From: Allosediminivita pacifica
GTDB taxonomy: Bacteria > Pseudomonadota > Alphaproteobacteria > Rhodobacterales > Rhodobacteraceae
Reading direction: 5' to 3'
NCBI RefSeq assembly: GCF_003054175.1
Contig: NZ_QBKN01000023.1
Span: 24,038 to 88,037 of the forward strand
DNA length: 64,000 nucleotides
The position numbers were made by a program, and so were the translations under genes. The notes under the pieces were generated by a model, which searched no databases, was not told where the DNA came from, and worked only from the letters and a program-made list of their open reading frames with translations. Positions 7,073-15,687 of this stretch are shown here, one piece after another. The number at the start of each line of letters is the position of its first letter. The first letter of the stretch is position 1.

Positions 7073-9583
7073 TCAGGCGACACGCTCTTTGTCCGGAATC
7101 AACTCCGACGGATCAATTCCACGCTTTTCGGCACTGGCCCGCACGGCCGAGCGCAGGGCGGCGCTGCGCTTGAGCAGCCGCCTGAAACGCTCCTCGTCGA
7201 GGATCAGCAGTGTCGTGGGCGCGATGGCACGGACATTCGCGCGACGTGCACGCTCCATCAGGATGGCCATCTGCCCGAACATTTCCCCGCGTCCCAGACG
7301 CCAGCTCTGACCGGCGCTTTCCAGTTCGACGGCGCCAGACGCAATGAGGAACACGCTTCTGGCGGTGCTGTCCTTTCGCAGGATCGTCTCGCCCGCGTCA
7401 ACGTATCTGGTCTTCAAGGACCGGCCAAGCCGTCGCAAAGCCCCGTCATCGAGATCGGCAAACAGCGAGAACTGCCGCAGAAAGGCGGTTCGTTGCACCG
7501 CCACGTCGAGGTGCGCGCGTTCCTCCATGGCGGCCCGACGCGTCGCCAGTTCCTGCATCAGCGCAGTATGGACCTCGGCCCCGATCAGGCCGTCCTCGCG
7601 CATGGCGACATATTCCCGCTCTTCCATCCGAAGCGCCGTTCGGCGAATGAAGCGCCGCTCCAGTTCTTCCGCGTAGCCGGGATACTGAAGCCTCAGCCCC
7701 TGCAGCGCCGTTTCGATTGCCTCGACTCTCCTTGAGAGAAGCTCGTGAAGAAGCTCGGCCACCCGGCGTCCGTGGATCCGTCGGATGCGCCCATCGATAA
7801 AGGCCCCCATGTCGCGCAGGATCAGTCGCTTCGACAGCAGCAACTCGAACCGGTCCGCCGTCAGGCGGGCAAGCGGCCGGGACTGTCCGAAGCGGCTGTG
7901 CAGCTGCACCGCGGCGCGGAACGCCCGATTGTAGGCGACACTGCGCCGGGCCGCGCGCTGGTAGCCGTTGCGCCCCTGCGACCGCGCGCCCTCAATCAGC
8001 CTGTCGGCATCCGAGATGACGCGCTCGGCCATGCGCGCCGAAATCGTCCGCTCCCGCACACGCTCGAGGATCGTCTCGCGTTCGTGCCCGGCCAAGGCGA
8101 TCAGGCCCAGCGCGATGCGATCACGGTCCAGGATCTTCGCGTCTTCCGCCTCGCTCACCACGCTGTCCAGCCGCTCGCCAAAGCGCTTGGCCTCGGACCG
8201 GACGATCTCGTGGTTGAGTTCGTAGTTCTCCGTCGTCCGCTTCACGTCCTCGCGCACGGTCTGGAGCGCGACGGCGACCACCTGCCTCGAAAGCGCCAGG
8301 TCGATAGGCGACAACCGGTCGAGCCCCAGCCGTTTGATCACCCAGCGCAGTGTCGTGCCCTGCACCAGAAGCGTGAACAGGGTGAACCCCGTCGCCAAGA
8401 TGCCGACCAACCGCTGGATGTCATCGGGAACTCGGACGCTCTCGGTCACGGCCAGCGCCAACGCGAGTGTCACCGCACCGCGCAGCCCGCCCCAGAGGAT
8501 CGCGACCCGGAAAGGCCGCTCCACCGAAGGCGACAGTCTGAGCAGCGTCAAGACAGGCATCAGTCCGAAGACGATCACCGCCCGCGCGACGACTGCCGCA
8601 AGGATCACCACGCCCACCAGAAGGAAATCGGCGAGACGTGTCTCAGACAGAAGCTTGGGGATCAGCAGGGCGGCTAGAATAAAGATCAGCGCCCCCGCCC
8701 AGTGGGCGAGGACTTCCCAGATTTCGCGCAGCTTGGCCCAGGATTGCGGCGGCAGGCGGCTGGGCGCGGTCAGGTTAAGCGTCAATCCCGCCGAGACGAC
8801 CGCGATCACGCCTGAAGCGCCAACACCGCGTTCGGCCACGATGTAGGCAAGGTAAGGCAACGCCACCGAGATCGAGACCTGGGCCAGCTCGTGCCGGCTG
8901 ACGAGCGTCATCATCCAGACTGCGATGCGCGCCGCGACCCAGCCCGTCAGCGCGCCCCCGGCGATCAGCACCGGAAAGCGGACCAGCGCCTCGCTAAGTT
9001 CGGGGTCAGGTATGCCGAGCATCACGAAGCCCATGAACAGGCCGAACAGCGCGATCGCCGCGGCGTCGTTCAGCAGGCTCTCGCCCTCGATGATACGCGC
9101 GAGCCGCCGCGGGGCAGAGATCGACCGGAAGATCGAGACCACGGCCGAAGGGTCGGTTGTCGATACAATGGCCCCGATCAACAGACAGGCCACCAGCGGC
9201 AGCGGGCTGACCCACGCAAGCGCGTAGCCGACGCTGAGCGTCGCCACGACAACGGCCACCACAGCCAGCACCAGAATCGGCACCCAGTCATCCAGCATCC
9301 GCCGCAGGTTCATGCCGAGCGTTGCCTGAAACAGCAGCGTCGGCAGGAAGACATAAAGGAAGACATTGGACCTGATCGGCAGTTCCACAATCGCCTCGGC
9401 GACGGGATTGAGCGCATCCGTCAGTTCCGTTCGCAGCAGGAACGTCGCCCCGGCCCCGATCAGCGTGCCGAACACCGCGAGGATCACGCTGTAGGGCAGA
9501 CGCAGACGCGCGGCGAAAGGCTCGGCCACGCCGATTACGAGAAACAGGGAAGCGACGACGGTGGTGACCAGGATAATGTCCAT
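7073..9583 (-). CDS. CPA1-type Na+/H+ antiporter with cyclic-nucleotide-binding-like domain
   Basis: An 836-residue inner-membrane protein. Residues 1 to about 420 form the Na+/H+ exchanger domain, with SLLNDAAAIALFGLFMG and the preceding STTDPSAV, motifs of NhaP-type CPA1 antiporters. A long charged region rich in Arg and Glu follows (about 430-690). The C-terminal 120 residues are a cNMP-binding fold (LFADLDDGALRRL ... GRGEMFGQMAIL). This architecture, also seen in plant SOS1-like and some bacterial antiporters, suggests gating by a nucleotide or by the domain itself. I placed the start at ATG 9581-9583 because homology begins at MDIILVTTVV; the upstream 31 codons look non-coding. Confidence 0.88.
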   Translation of the reverse strand: MDIILVTTVVASLFLVIGVAEPFAARLRLPYSVILAVFGTLIGAGATFLLRTELTDALNPVAEAIVELPIRSNVFLYVFLPTLLFQATLGMNLRRMLDDWVPILVLAVVAVVVATLSVGYALAWVSPLPLVACLLIGAIVSTTDPSAVVSIFRSISAPRRLARIIEGESLLNDAAAIALFGLFMGFVMLGIPDPELSEALVRFPVLIAGGALTGWVAARIAVWMMTLVSRHELAQVSISVALPYLAYIVAERGVGASGVIAVVSAGLTLNLTAPSRLPPQSWAKLREIWEVLAHWAGALIFILAALLIPKLLSETRLADFLLVGVVILAAVVARAVIVFGLMPVLTLLRLSPSVERPFRVAILWGGLRGAVTLALALAVTESVRVPDDIQRLVGILATGFTLFTLLVQGTTLRWVIKRLGLDRLSPIDLALSRQVVAVALQTVREDVKRTTENYELNHEIVRSEAKRFGERLDSVVSEAEDAKILDRDRIALGLIALAGHERETILERVRERTISARMAERVISDADRLIEGARSQGRNGYQRAARRSVAYNRAFRAAVQLHSRFGQSRPLARLTADRFELLLSKRLILRDMGAFIDGRIRRIHGRRVAELLHELLSRRVEAIETALQGLRLQYPGYAEELERRFIRRTALRMEEREYVAMREDGLIGAEVHTALMQELATRRAAMEERAHLDVAVQRTAFLRQFSLFADLDDGALRRLGRSLKTRYVDAGETILRKDSTARSVFLIASGAVELESAGQSWRLGRGEMFGQMAILMERARRANVRAIAPTTLLILDEERFRRLLKRSAALRSAVRASAEKRGIDPSELIPDKERVA

Positions 9584-9951
9584 GCTACGGAAATAGCAGA
9601 AGAATCCAGACACGCACCGGTCTTTTGCGGCTGGCGCCCCAAAAGCGAATATCCGCTTCACCCGGTGGCTCGACATCCGTCAGTTTGGCGAGGTTCGAGG
9701 CTTCCTAACCGGCAGCCGCTCTTGAAAGCCAAGACCTTGCAGCTGCGACGAAACCGGTCCGGGCAAACGCAACCAAAGGACAGTTGCCCGAGATAAAGGC
9801 TCGTTGCGACGACACGCGCCGAACATTCGTGAGAAGTCTCAGAGGTCCCTGCGGGTCGGTCGCGGCTGTGACGCTTACCCGGTGCGCCGTTCGCACCTGC
9901 CAGGGCAGGAACAAAAACCGAGGGGCCTCCGTGCCTCCGGCAAGGTACCGA

Positions 9952-10362
9952 TCAATCAGTTCCGGCCCCGGCGCTGCGGGCATGCCCGCCATCTCTCTCC
10001 GCGCGGTTATGGCGACCGATCGGGATCATCATCGGCGTATCGGATACCGGGTCCCTGATGATACGCGTACGAAGACTGAACACCTCCGCCACTGTCTCTT
10101 CAGTGAGAATGTCCCCCTGGGTACCCGCCGCGTGGATCTTGTCCGTCGCCAAGGCGACGATTCTGTCCACATACCGTGCAGCGAGGTTCAAATCATGCAG
10201 CACCATCACCACCCTCGTGCCGTGTTCGCGGTTGAGGTCGGTGAGCAGATCCAGCACCTCGATCGGGTGGTCGATTTCGTCGTTGAAGGACAGCATCCTC
10301 TGGCAGGTCGGTCTACGGCTGGACCGCACCCGCAACGGCCGCTCAGCCCGCGGCGGGGTCAT
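9952..10362 (-). pseudogene. Truncated iron-siderophore ABC ATPase (FecE/FepC-like) remnant
   Basis: From about 10290 to 10005 the minus strand reads as the C-terminal third of a siderophore ABC ATPase: HPIEVLDLLTDLN, the His-loop segment VVMVLHDLNLAARY, then GDILTEETVAEVF and PVSDTPMMIPIGRH. Walker A, the LSGGQ signature and Walker B are all missing. The 136-codon ORF starts with an ATG that overlaps the stop of the HAD gene by four bases; its first 25 residues match nothing I recognise, so a deletion seems to have joined the remnant to the 3' end of the phn operon. The rest of 9584-9951 holds nothing recognisable. Confidence 0.7.
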
Positions 10363-11267
10363 ATGTGCGGAACGACATAGTCTGGAACGATTCCCGAACG
10401 TGTGATCGCTTCCTCGACATTGAGGCCCGCGAGAGCACCATGGCCGGTCACGAGCGCCGTAGCAAAGCCCATGTGCCGTCCTCCGAGGATATCGGTGTGA
10501 AGTGTATCGCCCACCATCAGCACCCGCGCTGGATCCACTTGGTGCCGCCCCAGGGCAAGCTCGTAGATCCCGCGGAACGGCTTGCCGAAGAACCGCGGCC
10601 TCACATCAGCCTTGTCGAAAAGGCGATGGGCGAAATGGCCCGGTTCCTGCGACAGCCCGTCCTCACGCGGCGCCACGAGGTCCGGGTTGCCGACCAGTAC
10701 CGGACGCGGGCGATCCCGAAGCGAAGCCTCCAATAGGACTTGCCGGGTTTCGGTCCACCCGTCCGAACCGATAAGGAGGAACCCCTCGGCCCGGTCATAT
10801 GCTTCCCTAGCGTCGCCAAGCCATGTGAAGTCGAAGCTATTCAGCTCCTCGTCATACGGATCGGGTGTCAACATCACGCCCCAACTCCGCCACGGCTGAT
10901 AAGCGAGCTGCTCGAGCAGCGCTTCGCGGCTGGTGACAACCTCCTCCGGCGTGAAGTCGAACCCAAGCCGGGCATAGCGCTGCATCATCCGCCGCTTAGG
11001 ATACCCGGCCGAGTTCGAGACGACCATCACCGCCTTTCCCAGCGCTCTGAGTGCCGAAATGCGCCCCGCCGCACCCTGAATCGGCGATTCACCAACATTC
11101 AGCACCCCGTAGGCATCTAGCAGGATCAGGTCGAAGCCGTCGGCGACATCGCCGAGGTTCCGGGCCGCTTGCCAGCCTGCGGGGAACACTGCATCGGGGA
11201 GCCGCGGGCGGACCTCGAGATAGGCCTCGAAGGCGCGGACCGGGTCCATCGTTGTCAGCACGCTCAC
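10359..11267 (-). CDS. HAD-superfamily hydrolase, subclass IIA
   Basis: A 302-residue HAD phosphatase. It has the IIA layout: motif I as LLDAYGVLN (first Asp is the expected nucleophile), motif II VVSNSAG, a Lys region FFGKPFRGIYE, and motif IV VGDTLHTDILGG with metal-binding Asp. Related enzymes dephosphorylate phosphoglycolate, glycerol phosphates or sugar phosphates. It is the last intact gene of the phn operon and overlaps the upstream phnE by ATGA, so it may act on the imported phosphorus compound or its product. The substrate is not known. Confidence 0.83.
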   Translation of the reverse strand: MSVLTTMDPVRAFEAYLEVRPRLPDAVFPAGWQAARNLGDVADGFDLILLDAYGVLNVGESPIQGAAGRISALRALGKAVMVVSNSAGYPKRRMMQRYARLGFDFTPEEVVTSREALLEQLAYQPWRSWGVMLTPDPYDEELNSFDFTWLGDAREAYDRAEGFLLIGSDGWTETRQVLLEASLRDRPRPVLVGNPDLVAPREDGLSQEPGHFAHRLFDKADVRPRFFGKPFRGIYELALGRHQVDPARVLMVGDTLHTDILGGRHMGFATALVTGHGALAGLNVEEAITRSGIVPDYVVPHI

Positions 11268-12073
11268 AGAATGCGACGCCTCAGGAAGGCCGAGACCACC
11301 TCGCCCAGGATGACCAGCACGAGTATCGCAAGAAGGACCGTCGCCGCCTCGGGCCAGTTGAAAGTGTCGATAGCGCCCTGGAGGATGATACCGATGCCGC
11401 CCGCACCCACGAGGCCCAGAACAGTGGACTCCCGCAGGTTGATGTCCCAGCGCAGGATCGCGACGGCCCAGAAGGTCGGCATGACCTGCGGCACGATGGC
11501 GTACGCGATGACCTTGAAGCGCGATGCGCCGGTGGCCTCGAGCGCCTCGACCGGGCGCTTGTCGATCTCTTCGATGGCCTCACCCAGCAACTTGCCAATA
11601 AAGCCGATGGAGCGGAACATGATCGCGATGATGCCCGCAACCACGCCGGGGCCGAAGATCGCGACGAACAGGAGTGCCCAGATGATCGTGTTGACCGACC
11701 GCGATGTGACGAGGATCAGTCGCCCCAGCCAGAGCGTCGCCCGGTTGGGCGTGGTGTTCTGCGCGGCGAGATAGGCCACAGGCAGGGACATCAGAACGGC
11801 AAAGGCGGTGGCGAAGGTGGCAATGTTCACCGTTTCCCACAACACCCGGAGGATCGTGGCGAGGTTGGTTGCGTCGGGCGGATACATCCGCTCGAAAAGG
11901 TCGCCCATCTGACTGGGTGCATCCCAGACCCAGGCCCAGATCACCTCGATCGAGGTGATCGACCAGGCGATGGCCCCGCCACAGATCGCGAAGATCGCGA
12001 AACGCTGCCATTTTTGTTTCGGCGTGAAGCGGCTCCAGTCCTCGCGGCCGAACTGTTCGGAAATACTGCTCAT
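11264..12073 (-). CDS. phnE: Phosphonate-type ABC transporter permease
   Basis: A 269-residue inner-membrane permease with about six helices and the PhnE-type core, including the EAA-like loop EALEATGASRFKVIAYAIVP and VGAGGIGIIL further on. It pairs with the preceding permease to form the channel of a phosphonate/phosphite/phosphate-ester importer. It overlaps its upstream partner by ATGA and the downstream HAD gene in the same way, so the operon is tightly coupled. Having two phnE genes in tandem is normal for this transporter class. Confidence 0.9.
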   Translation of the reverse strand: MSSISEQFGREDWSRFTPKQKWQRFAIFAICGGAIAWSITSIEVIWAWVWDAPSQMGDLFERMYPPDATNLATILRVLWETVNIATFATAFAVLMSLPVAYLAAQNTTPNRATLWLGRLILVTSRSVNTIIWALLFVAIFGPGVVAGIIAIMFRSIGFIGKLLGEAIEEIDKRPVEALEATGASRFKVIAYAIVPQVMPTFWAVAILRWDINLRESTVLGLVGAGGIGIILQGAIDTFNWPEAATVLLAILVLVILGEVVSAFLRRRIL

Positions 12074-12864
12074 CCGATTCGCTTCCTGATCTGTCCGCTG
12101 ATCCCTTCCGAGATCAGGATGACACCGACGATCACGATGGTGATGGCCAAGGCAAAGTCATAGTCGTAACGGCCGAAGGCATTGGCGAGCGTCGCGCCGA
12201 TACCACCAGCCCCCACGATGCCGACCACGGCCGAGGCCCGCAAATTGCTGTCGAGCTGGTAGATGGTCAGACCGATCTGGCGCGGCATGATCTGCGGGAA
12301 GATGGCGTAGACCACAGTAGAAAAGAATGGAGCGCCGGCGGCGCGCATTGCCTCGACCTGGCCGAAGTCGATCTCCTCGATCCGCTCGGCCAACATCTTG
12401 GCGACAAAGCCGATGGAATAGACAATCAGCGTCAGAACGCCCGCGAATGGGCCGAACCCCACCGCCTTGACGAAGATGATCGCGACGATCACCGGATGGA
12501 AGCTGCGCGCCACGATGATGACGAAACGCCCCAAGTAGTAGATCGGTAGCGGCGCCACGTTCCGCGCCGCCATGAAGGAGATCGGGATCGACAGCAACAC
12601 GCCGCCGGCGGTGGCGAGGATGGCGATCTTCAGGCTCTCGAGGAAACCATCGATAAGCAGCCCGCTGCGCTCGAAGCTCGGGGGAAAAGCCCCGCCGAAG
12701 ATGCGCTGCGCGCGGCCGAACCCGTCGGCGACGCGACCCCAGTCGATTGGCATGGTCGCGCCCACCCAGAGGAAATAGGCCAGCACACCGAGGTAGACCG
12801 CCCAGCGGATCCCCGGGTTCCCGATGAAGGGCGGTTTGCGCCAGGTATAGGGCGTCTCGCTCAT
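12070..12864 (-). CDS. phnE: Phosphonate-type ABC transporter permease
   Basis: A 264-residue membrane permease homologous to its downstream neighbour, with the coupling loop EAMRAAGAPFFSTVVYAIFPQ and VGAGGIGATL. It is expected to form a heterodimer with the second PhnE in the inner membrane and to be energised by PhnC. The start ATG overlaps the phnC stop by four bases. The tail LISEGISGQIRKRIG is a typical cytoplasmic end of PhnE proteins. Confidence 0.9.
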   Translation of the reverse strand: MSETPYTWRKPPFIGNPGIRWAVYLGVLAYFLWVGATMPIDWGRVADGFGRAQRIFGGAFPPSFERSGLLIDGFLESLKIAILATAGGVLLSIPISFMAARNVAPLPIYYLGRFVIIVARSFHPVIVAIIFVKAVGFGPFAGVLTLIVYSIGFVAKMLAERIEEIDFGQVEAMRAAGAPFFSTVVYAIFPQIMPRQIGLTIYQLDSNLRASAVVGIVGAGGIGATLANAFGRYDYDFALAITIVIVGVILISEGISGQIRKRIG

Positions 12865-13637
12865 GACGCCTTCCTCAGGTCTTCGCTCCGATCTGCGTGC
12901 GGGCTTCCCGAGTAGATATGGTCCATCGCCTCTTGGTCGAGGCTCGTCGGCTTGTCGTCGAAGATGATGCGGCCATAGCGCATCCCCACGATCCGGTCGG
13001 TGTATTCCTTTGCCTCGGCCACGTTATGGATGTTGATGAGCACGGGCAGCTTCAGCTCCCCAGCGAGGTCGCGCAGCAGCCCCATGATCTGCTCCGATGT
13101 TTTGGGATCGAGCGAAGCGGTAGGTTCGTCCGCCAGCAGGATCTCGGGGTTCTGCATAAGCGCACGAACCACGCCGACGCGTTGACGCTCGCCACCCGAC
13201 AGCTGGTCAGCGCGCGTATTGGCGTAATGAGCGATGCCGACCCGTTCCATCAGCTCGTAGGCGCGACGGATATCCTCCTTGGGGTAGCGGCGCATGATCG
13301 CCGCCCAGGTTGAGATGTATCCGAGGCGTCCGGACTGCACGTTCTCCATCACGGTCAGCCGGTCGACGAGGTTGAAGCCTTGGAAGACCATGCCGATCTT
13401 GCGCCGGGCCGCACGCAGGTTACGGCCGCGCAGTCTGGTCAGCTCGATGCCGTTGAGCTCGATCGAGCCCGAAGTCGGTTCCACCAGCCGGTTGATGCAC
13501 CGCAGGAGAGTCGATTTGCCCGCCCCTGACGAGCCGATGATCGAAACGACGCTTTCACCCTCGATCGTCAGGTCGAGGTTCTTCAGGACCGCGTCGCCGC
13601 CGCCGTAGCGTTTGACGAGGCCGGTTATCTTCAGCAT
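12861..13637 (-). CDS. phnC: Phosphonate-type ABC transporter ATP-binding protein
   Basis: A 258-residue ATPase. Walker A is GSSGAGKST, the signature LSGGERQRVG, Walker B ILLADEPTASLD, and the His-loop INIHNV, all as in PhnC proteins. I chose the ATG at 13635-13637 because homology starts with MLKITGLVKRYG and an AGAGGAG ribosome-binding site lies just upstream; a start 18 codons earlier would overlap the hairpin after phnD. It powers the two PhnE permeases. Confidence 0.92.
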   Translation of the reverse strand: MLKITGLVKRYGGGDAVLKNLDLTIEGESVVSIIGSSGAGKSTLLRCINRLVEPTSGSIELNGIELTRLRGRNLRAARRKIGMVFQGFNLVDRLTVMENVQSGRLGYISTWAAIMRRYPKEDIRRAYELMERVGIAHYANTRADQLSGGERQRVGVVRALMQNPEILLADEPTASLDPKTSEQIMGLLRDLAGELKLPVLINIHNVAEAKEYTDRIVGMRYGRIIFDDKPTSLDQEAMDHIYSGSPHADRSEDLRKAS

Positions 13638-13652
13638 GAGATGCTCCTCTGC

Positions 13653-13680
13653 CGGACCGGCGCCCCGTGGCGCCAGTCCG
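13653..13680 (-). terminator. Hairpin between phnD and phnC
   Basis: GGCGCC (13659-13664) pairs with GGCGCC (13669-13674) around CCGT. After a C/A mismatch the stem continues with CGGAC (13653-13657) and GTCCG (13676-13680). There is no T-tract, so it is more likely an RNA-stabilising or attenuating element after the binding-protein gene than a full terminator. Confidence 0.55.
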
Positions 13681-13691
13681 TGCCAAGCCAA

Positions 13692-14675
13692 TTACTCCGC
13701 GGCGAGTCCCTCGGGCGTGTACTGCACACCGTTCGCGCTCTGGATCTGCCGGATCACCGCCCACTGCTCCTCGTAGGTGATGGGAACGAACTTGGAGACG
13801 CCGGTGAACTCTTCGCCGAGGGCCGTACCCTCGAAGTCAAAGCTGAAGAAGGCTTCCTCGATGCTCTCCTTAAGCTCGGGCGCGAGATCGTGCGCGTAGG
13901 CATAAGAGGTGGTCGGGAACGGGTCGCTCTCCCACACGATCCGAACCTCCTCGGGGTCGTATAGGCCGCGTTCGGCCATGCGCTCGACCACCTCGGAGGC
14001 GACAGGCGCCGCGTCGTAGTCACCGGCCACGACACCCAGCATCGATTGGTCGTGGCTGCCCGAGTAGTTCACTTCGTAATCTTCGCCCGGCACGACGCCG
14101 AGATCGGGGAACAAGGCGCGCGGCGCCTGGTTGCCGGAGTTCGAAGTTGGCGAAGTATGCGCGATGCGCTTGCCCGCGAGATCCGGCATTTCCTGGATAT
14201 CGCTGTCTACCTGCGTGTAGACCTGCAGAGTGTAGCCGAAGCGCCCGTCATCCGCGCCCATGATCGCAAACGGCACCGCGCCCGCGAGGTTCACCGCGAA
14301 GGGTGTTGGCCCCGTCGAAAAACCCGCAATGTGCAGACGCCCGGAGCGCATCGCCTCGACCTCGGCCGAGTTCGATTGAACGGCAAAGAACTGCACGTCC
14401 TTGCCCGTGGCCTCTTCAAGGTGGTCGATGAAGGGCGTCCAGATATCCTCATAGATCGCCGGGTCCTCGACCGGCGTGTAGGCAAAGACAAGCGTCTCAG
14501 GATTGCGCAGTTCGCCCTCGTCCTCCGGTGCGTCGGCGACGAGATCACCGTCGGCGTCGCAATACTGCGCGTCGAGCGCGCCGCGGTTCTCGCATTCCCC
14601 CTGCGCGAATGACGCGCCGGCCGTCAGCATGAGCGCGGCAAGCGCCGTCGCCCCGAAGATCATGTCCTTGGGCAT
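13692..14675 (-). CDS. phnD: Phosphonate/phosphite-type ABC transporter substrate-binding protein
   Basis: A 327-residue periplasmic binding protein with a signal peptide ending near ASFAQG (residue 25). After an acidic, Cys-containing insert (CENRGALDAQYCDADGD), the PhnD fold starts at LVFAYTPVEDPAIY. The ligand-contact segment HTSPTSNSGNQAP is the expected Ser/Thr-rich anion-binding loop of phosphonate-type receptors. It is the first gene of the operon and is divergent from a DeoR regulator. The exact ligand (phosphonate, phosphite or a phosphate ester) cannot be decided from sequence. The two cysteines near the N-terminus could form a disulfide. Confidence 0.88.
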   Translation of the reverse strand: MPKDMIFGATALAALMLTAGASFAQGECENRGALDAQYCDADGDLVADAPEDEGELRNPETLVFAYTPVEDPAIYEDIWTPFIDHLEEATGKDVQFFAVQSNSAEVEAMRSGRLHIAGFSTGPTPFAVNLAGAVPFAIMGADDGRFGYTLQVYTQVDSDIQEMPDLAGKRIAHTSPTSNSGNQAPRALFPDLGVVPGEDYEVNYSGSHDQSMLGVVAGDYDAAPVASEVVERMAERGLYDPEEVRIVWESDPFPTTSYAYAHDLAPELKESIEEAFFSFDFEGTALGEEFTGVSKFVPITYEEQWAVIRQIQSANGVQYTPEGLAAE

Positions 14676-14740
14676 CTTTGGTCTCCTCCCATGTCAGTCC
14701 TCGCGCCGCCTCCACGACGCATTGCAAGAATGACAGCACC

Positions 14741-14787
14741 AAATTCTGCGATATGCAACATAATTGGTTCCGAAATCTGCGATTTGC
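14741..14787. promoter_or_regulatory. Direct repeat, putative DeoR operator
   Basis: aaattctgcgatatgc (14741-14756) recurs as aaatctgcgatttgc (14773-14787), start-to-start spacing 32 bases, about three helical turns. It lies between divergent phnD and deoR, where DeoR proteins usually bind repeated sites. The assignment to this regulator is inferred from position. Confidence 0.5.
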
Positions 14788-14826
14788 CGATATCCTTCGA
14801 CCGGTATCAGATGCGAAGCAAGGATC

Positions 14827-15639
14827 ATGGTTGAGGCGCTGCACCCCAAGCGACTGAAGAAAGCGGAACGCCGGCAGCAGATCCTGCTCGAGCTCCGGCT
14901 GAAGCCCCATGTCCGGGTGAGCGAGCTTGCTTCCCAGTTCAGTGTGACCACCGAAACCATCCGCCGCGACATGGAGCAACTGAGCCGCGAGGGACTGCTG
15001 CGGCGGGCCCACGGCGGTGCCTCGCCCGCCGCGCCGGGCGTGCACCGCGACATGGACGAGCGTCGGCTTGAACGCGTCGCGGAACGCGAACGACTCGGCC
15101 GTTTTGCCGCGAGCTTGATCACGGACGGGGCCACGATCATGATCGACTCCGGCACCACGACGATGGAACTGGCCCGCGCGCTCGCCTTCGCCGAACGTCG
15201 TGTCACCGCAATCACCAACTCGCTCCAGGTCGCCATGATGCTGGGCCAGAGCCCCGTCGCACGCGTCCTGCTCGCCCCCGGCACCTACATTCGGGAGGAG
15301 GCCGCGACCGTTGGGCCCGAGGCTTGCGAGTATCTCTCGGGCTATAACGTGGACGCCTGCTTTCTCGGAGCCGCAGGCCTGGACGAGGCCGGCGCCACCG
15401 AAGCCGTCGAAGGCTTCGACGCGATCAAGCGCGCCATGATGCGCCAGAGCACAATGCGCCACTTTCTCATCGACAGTAGCAAGTTCGGTCGCACCTATCT
15501 GTCACGCGTCGCGCGTTGCGACGAGATCGGCGCCCTGGTGACCGACTCAGCGCCGACGGGCGCTCTGGCCCGCGCGCTCGGGGCCGAAACGCGGGTTCTC
15601 GTGCCGTCCGATCGGCCCCTGCCCGACGGCACGCACTAG
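14827..15639 (+). CDS. DeoR/GlpR family transcriptional regulator
   Basis: A 270-residue repressor-type protein. The N-terminal winged helix reads ELASQFSVTTETIRRDMEQLSREGLLRRAHGG, the DeoR signature. The C-terminal DeoRC effector domain has MIDSGTTTMELA and later IDSSKFGRT, typical of sugar-phosphate-sensing members. I chose the ATG at 14827, preceded by AAGGATC, because the family start MxxxxPKRLKKAERRQQIL lies there. It is divergent from the phn operon, so it probably represses it and responds to a phosphorylated intermediate. Confidence 0.9.
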   Translation: MVEALHPKRLKKAERRQQILLELRLKPHVRVSELASQFSVTTETIRRDMEQLSREGLLRRAHGGASPAAPGVHRDMDERRLERVAERERLGRFAASLITDGATIMIDSGTTTMELARALAFAERRVTAITNSLQVAMMLGQSPVARVLLAPGTYIREEAATVGPEACEYLSGYNVDACFLGAAGLDEAGATEAVEGFDAIKRAMMRQSTMRHFLIDSSKFGRTYLSRVARCDEIGALVTDSAPTGALARALGAETRVLVPSDRPLPDGTH

Positions 15640-15647
15640 GTAAGGCT

Positions 15648-15673
15648 TGGATGACCCGTCTCTGGGCCATCCA
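15648..15673. terminator. Hairpin between convergent deoR and oxidoreductase genes
   Basis: TGGATG (15648-15653) pairs with CATCCA (15668-15673), an A/C mismatch follows, then CCC (15655-15657) pairs with GGG (15664-15666) around GTCTCT. It sits in the short gap between two convergent genes and could terminate both, although there is no clear T-tract. Confidence 0.4.
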
Positions 15674-15687
15674 CTATCGGCGCCTCA

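Noticed and set aside
14714..14740. Pho box upstream of phnD
   Set aside because: Only one CTGTCAT half-site is present; the second repeat does not match, so PhoB control is not supported.
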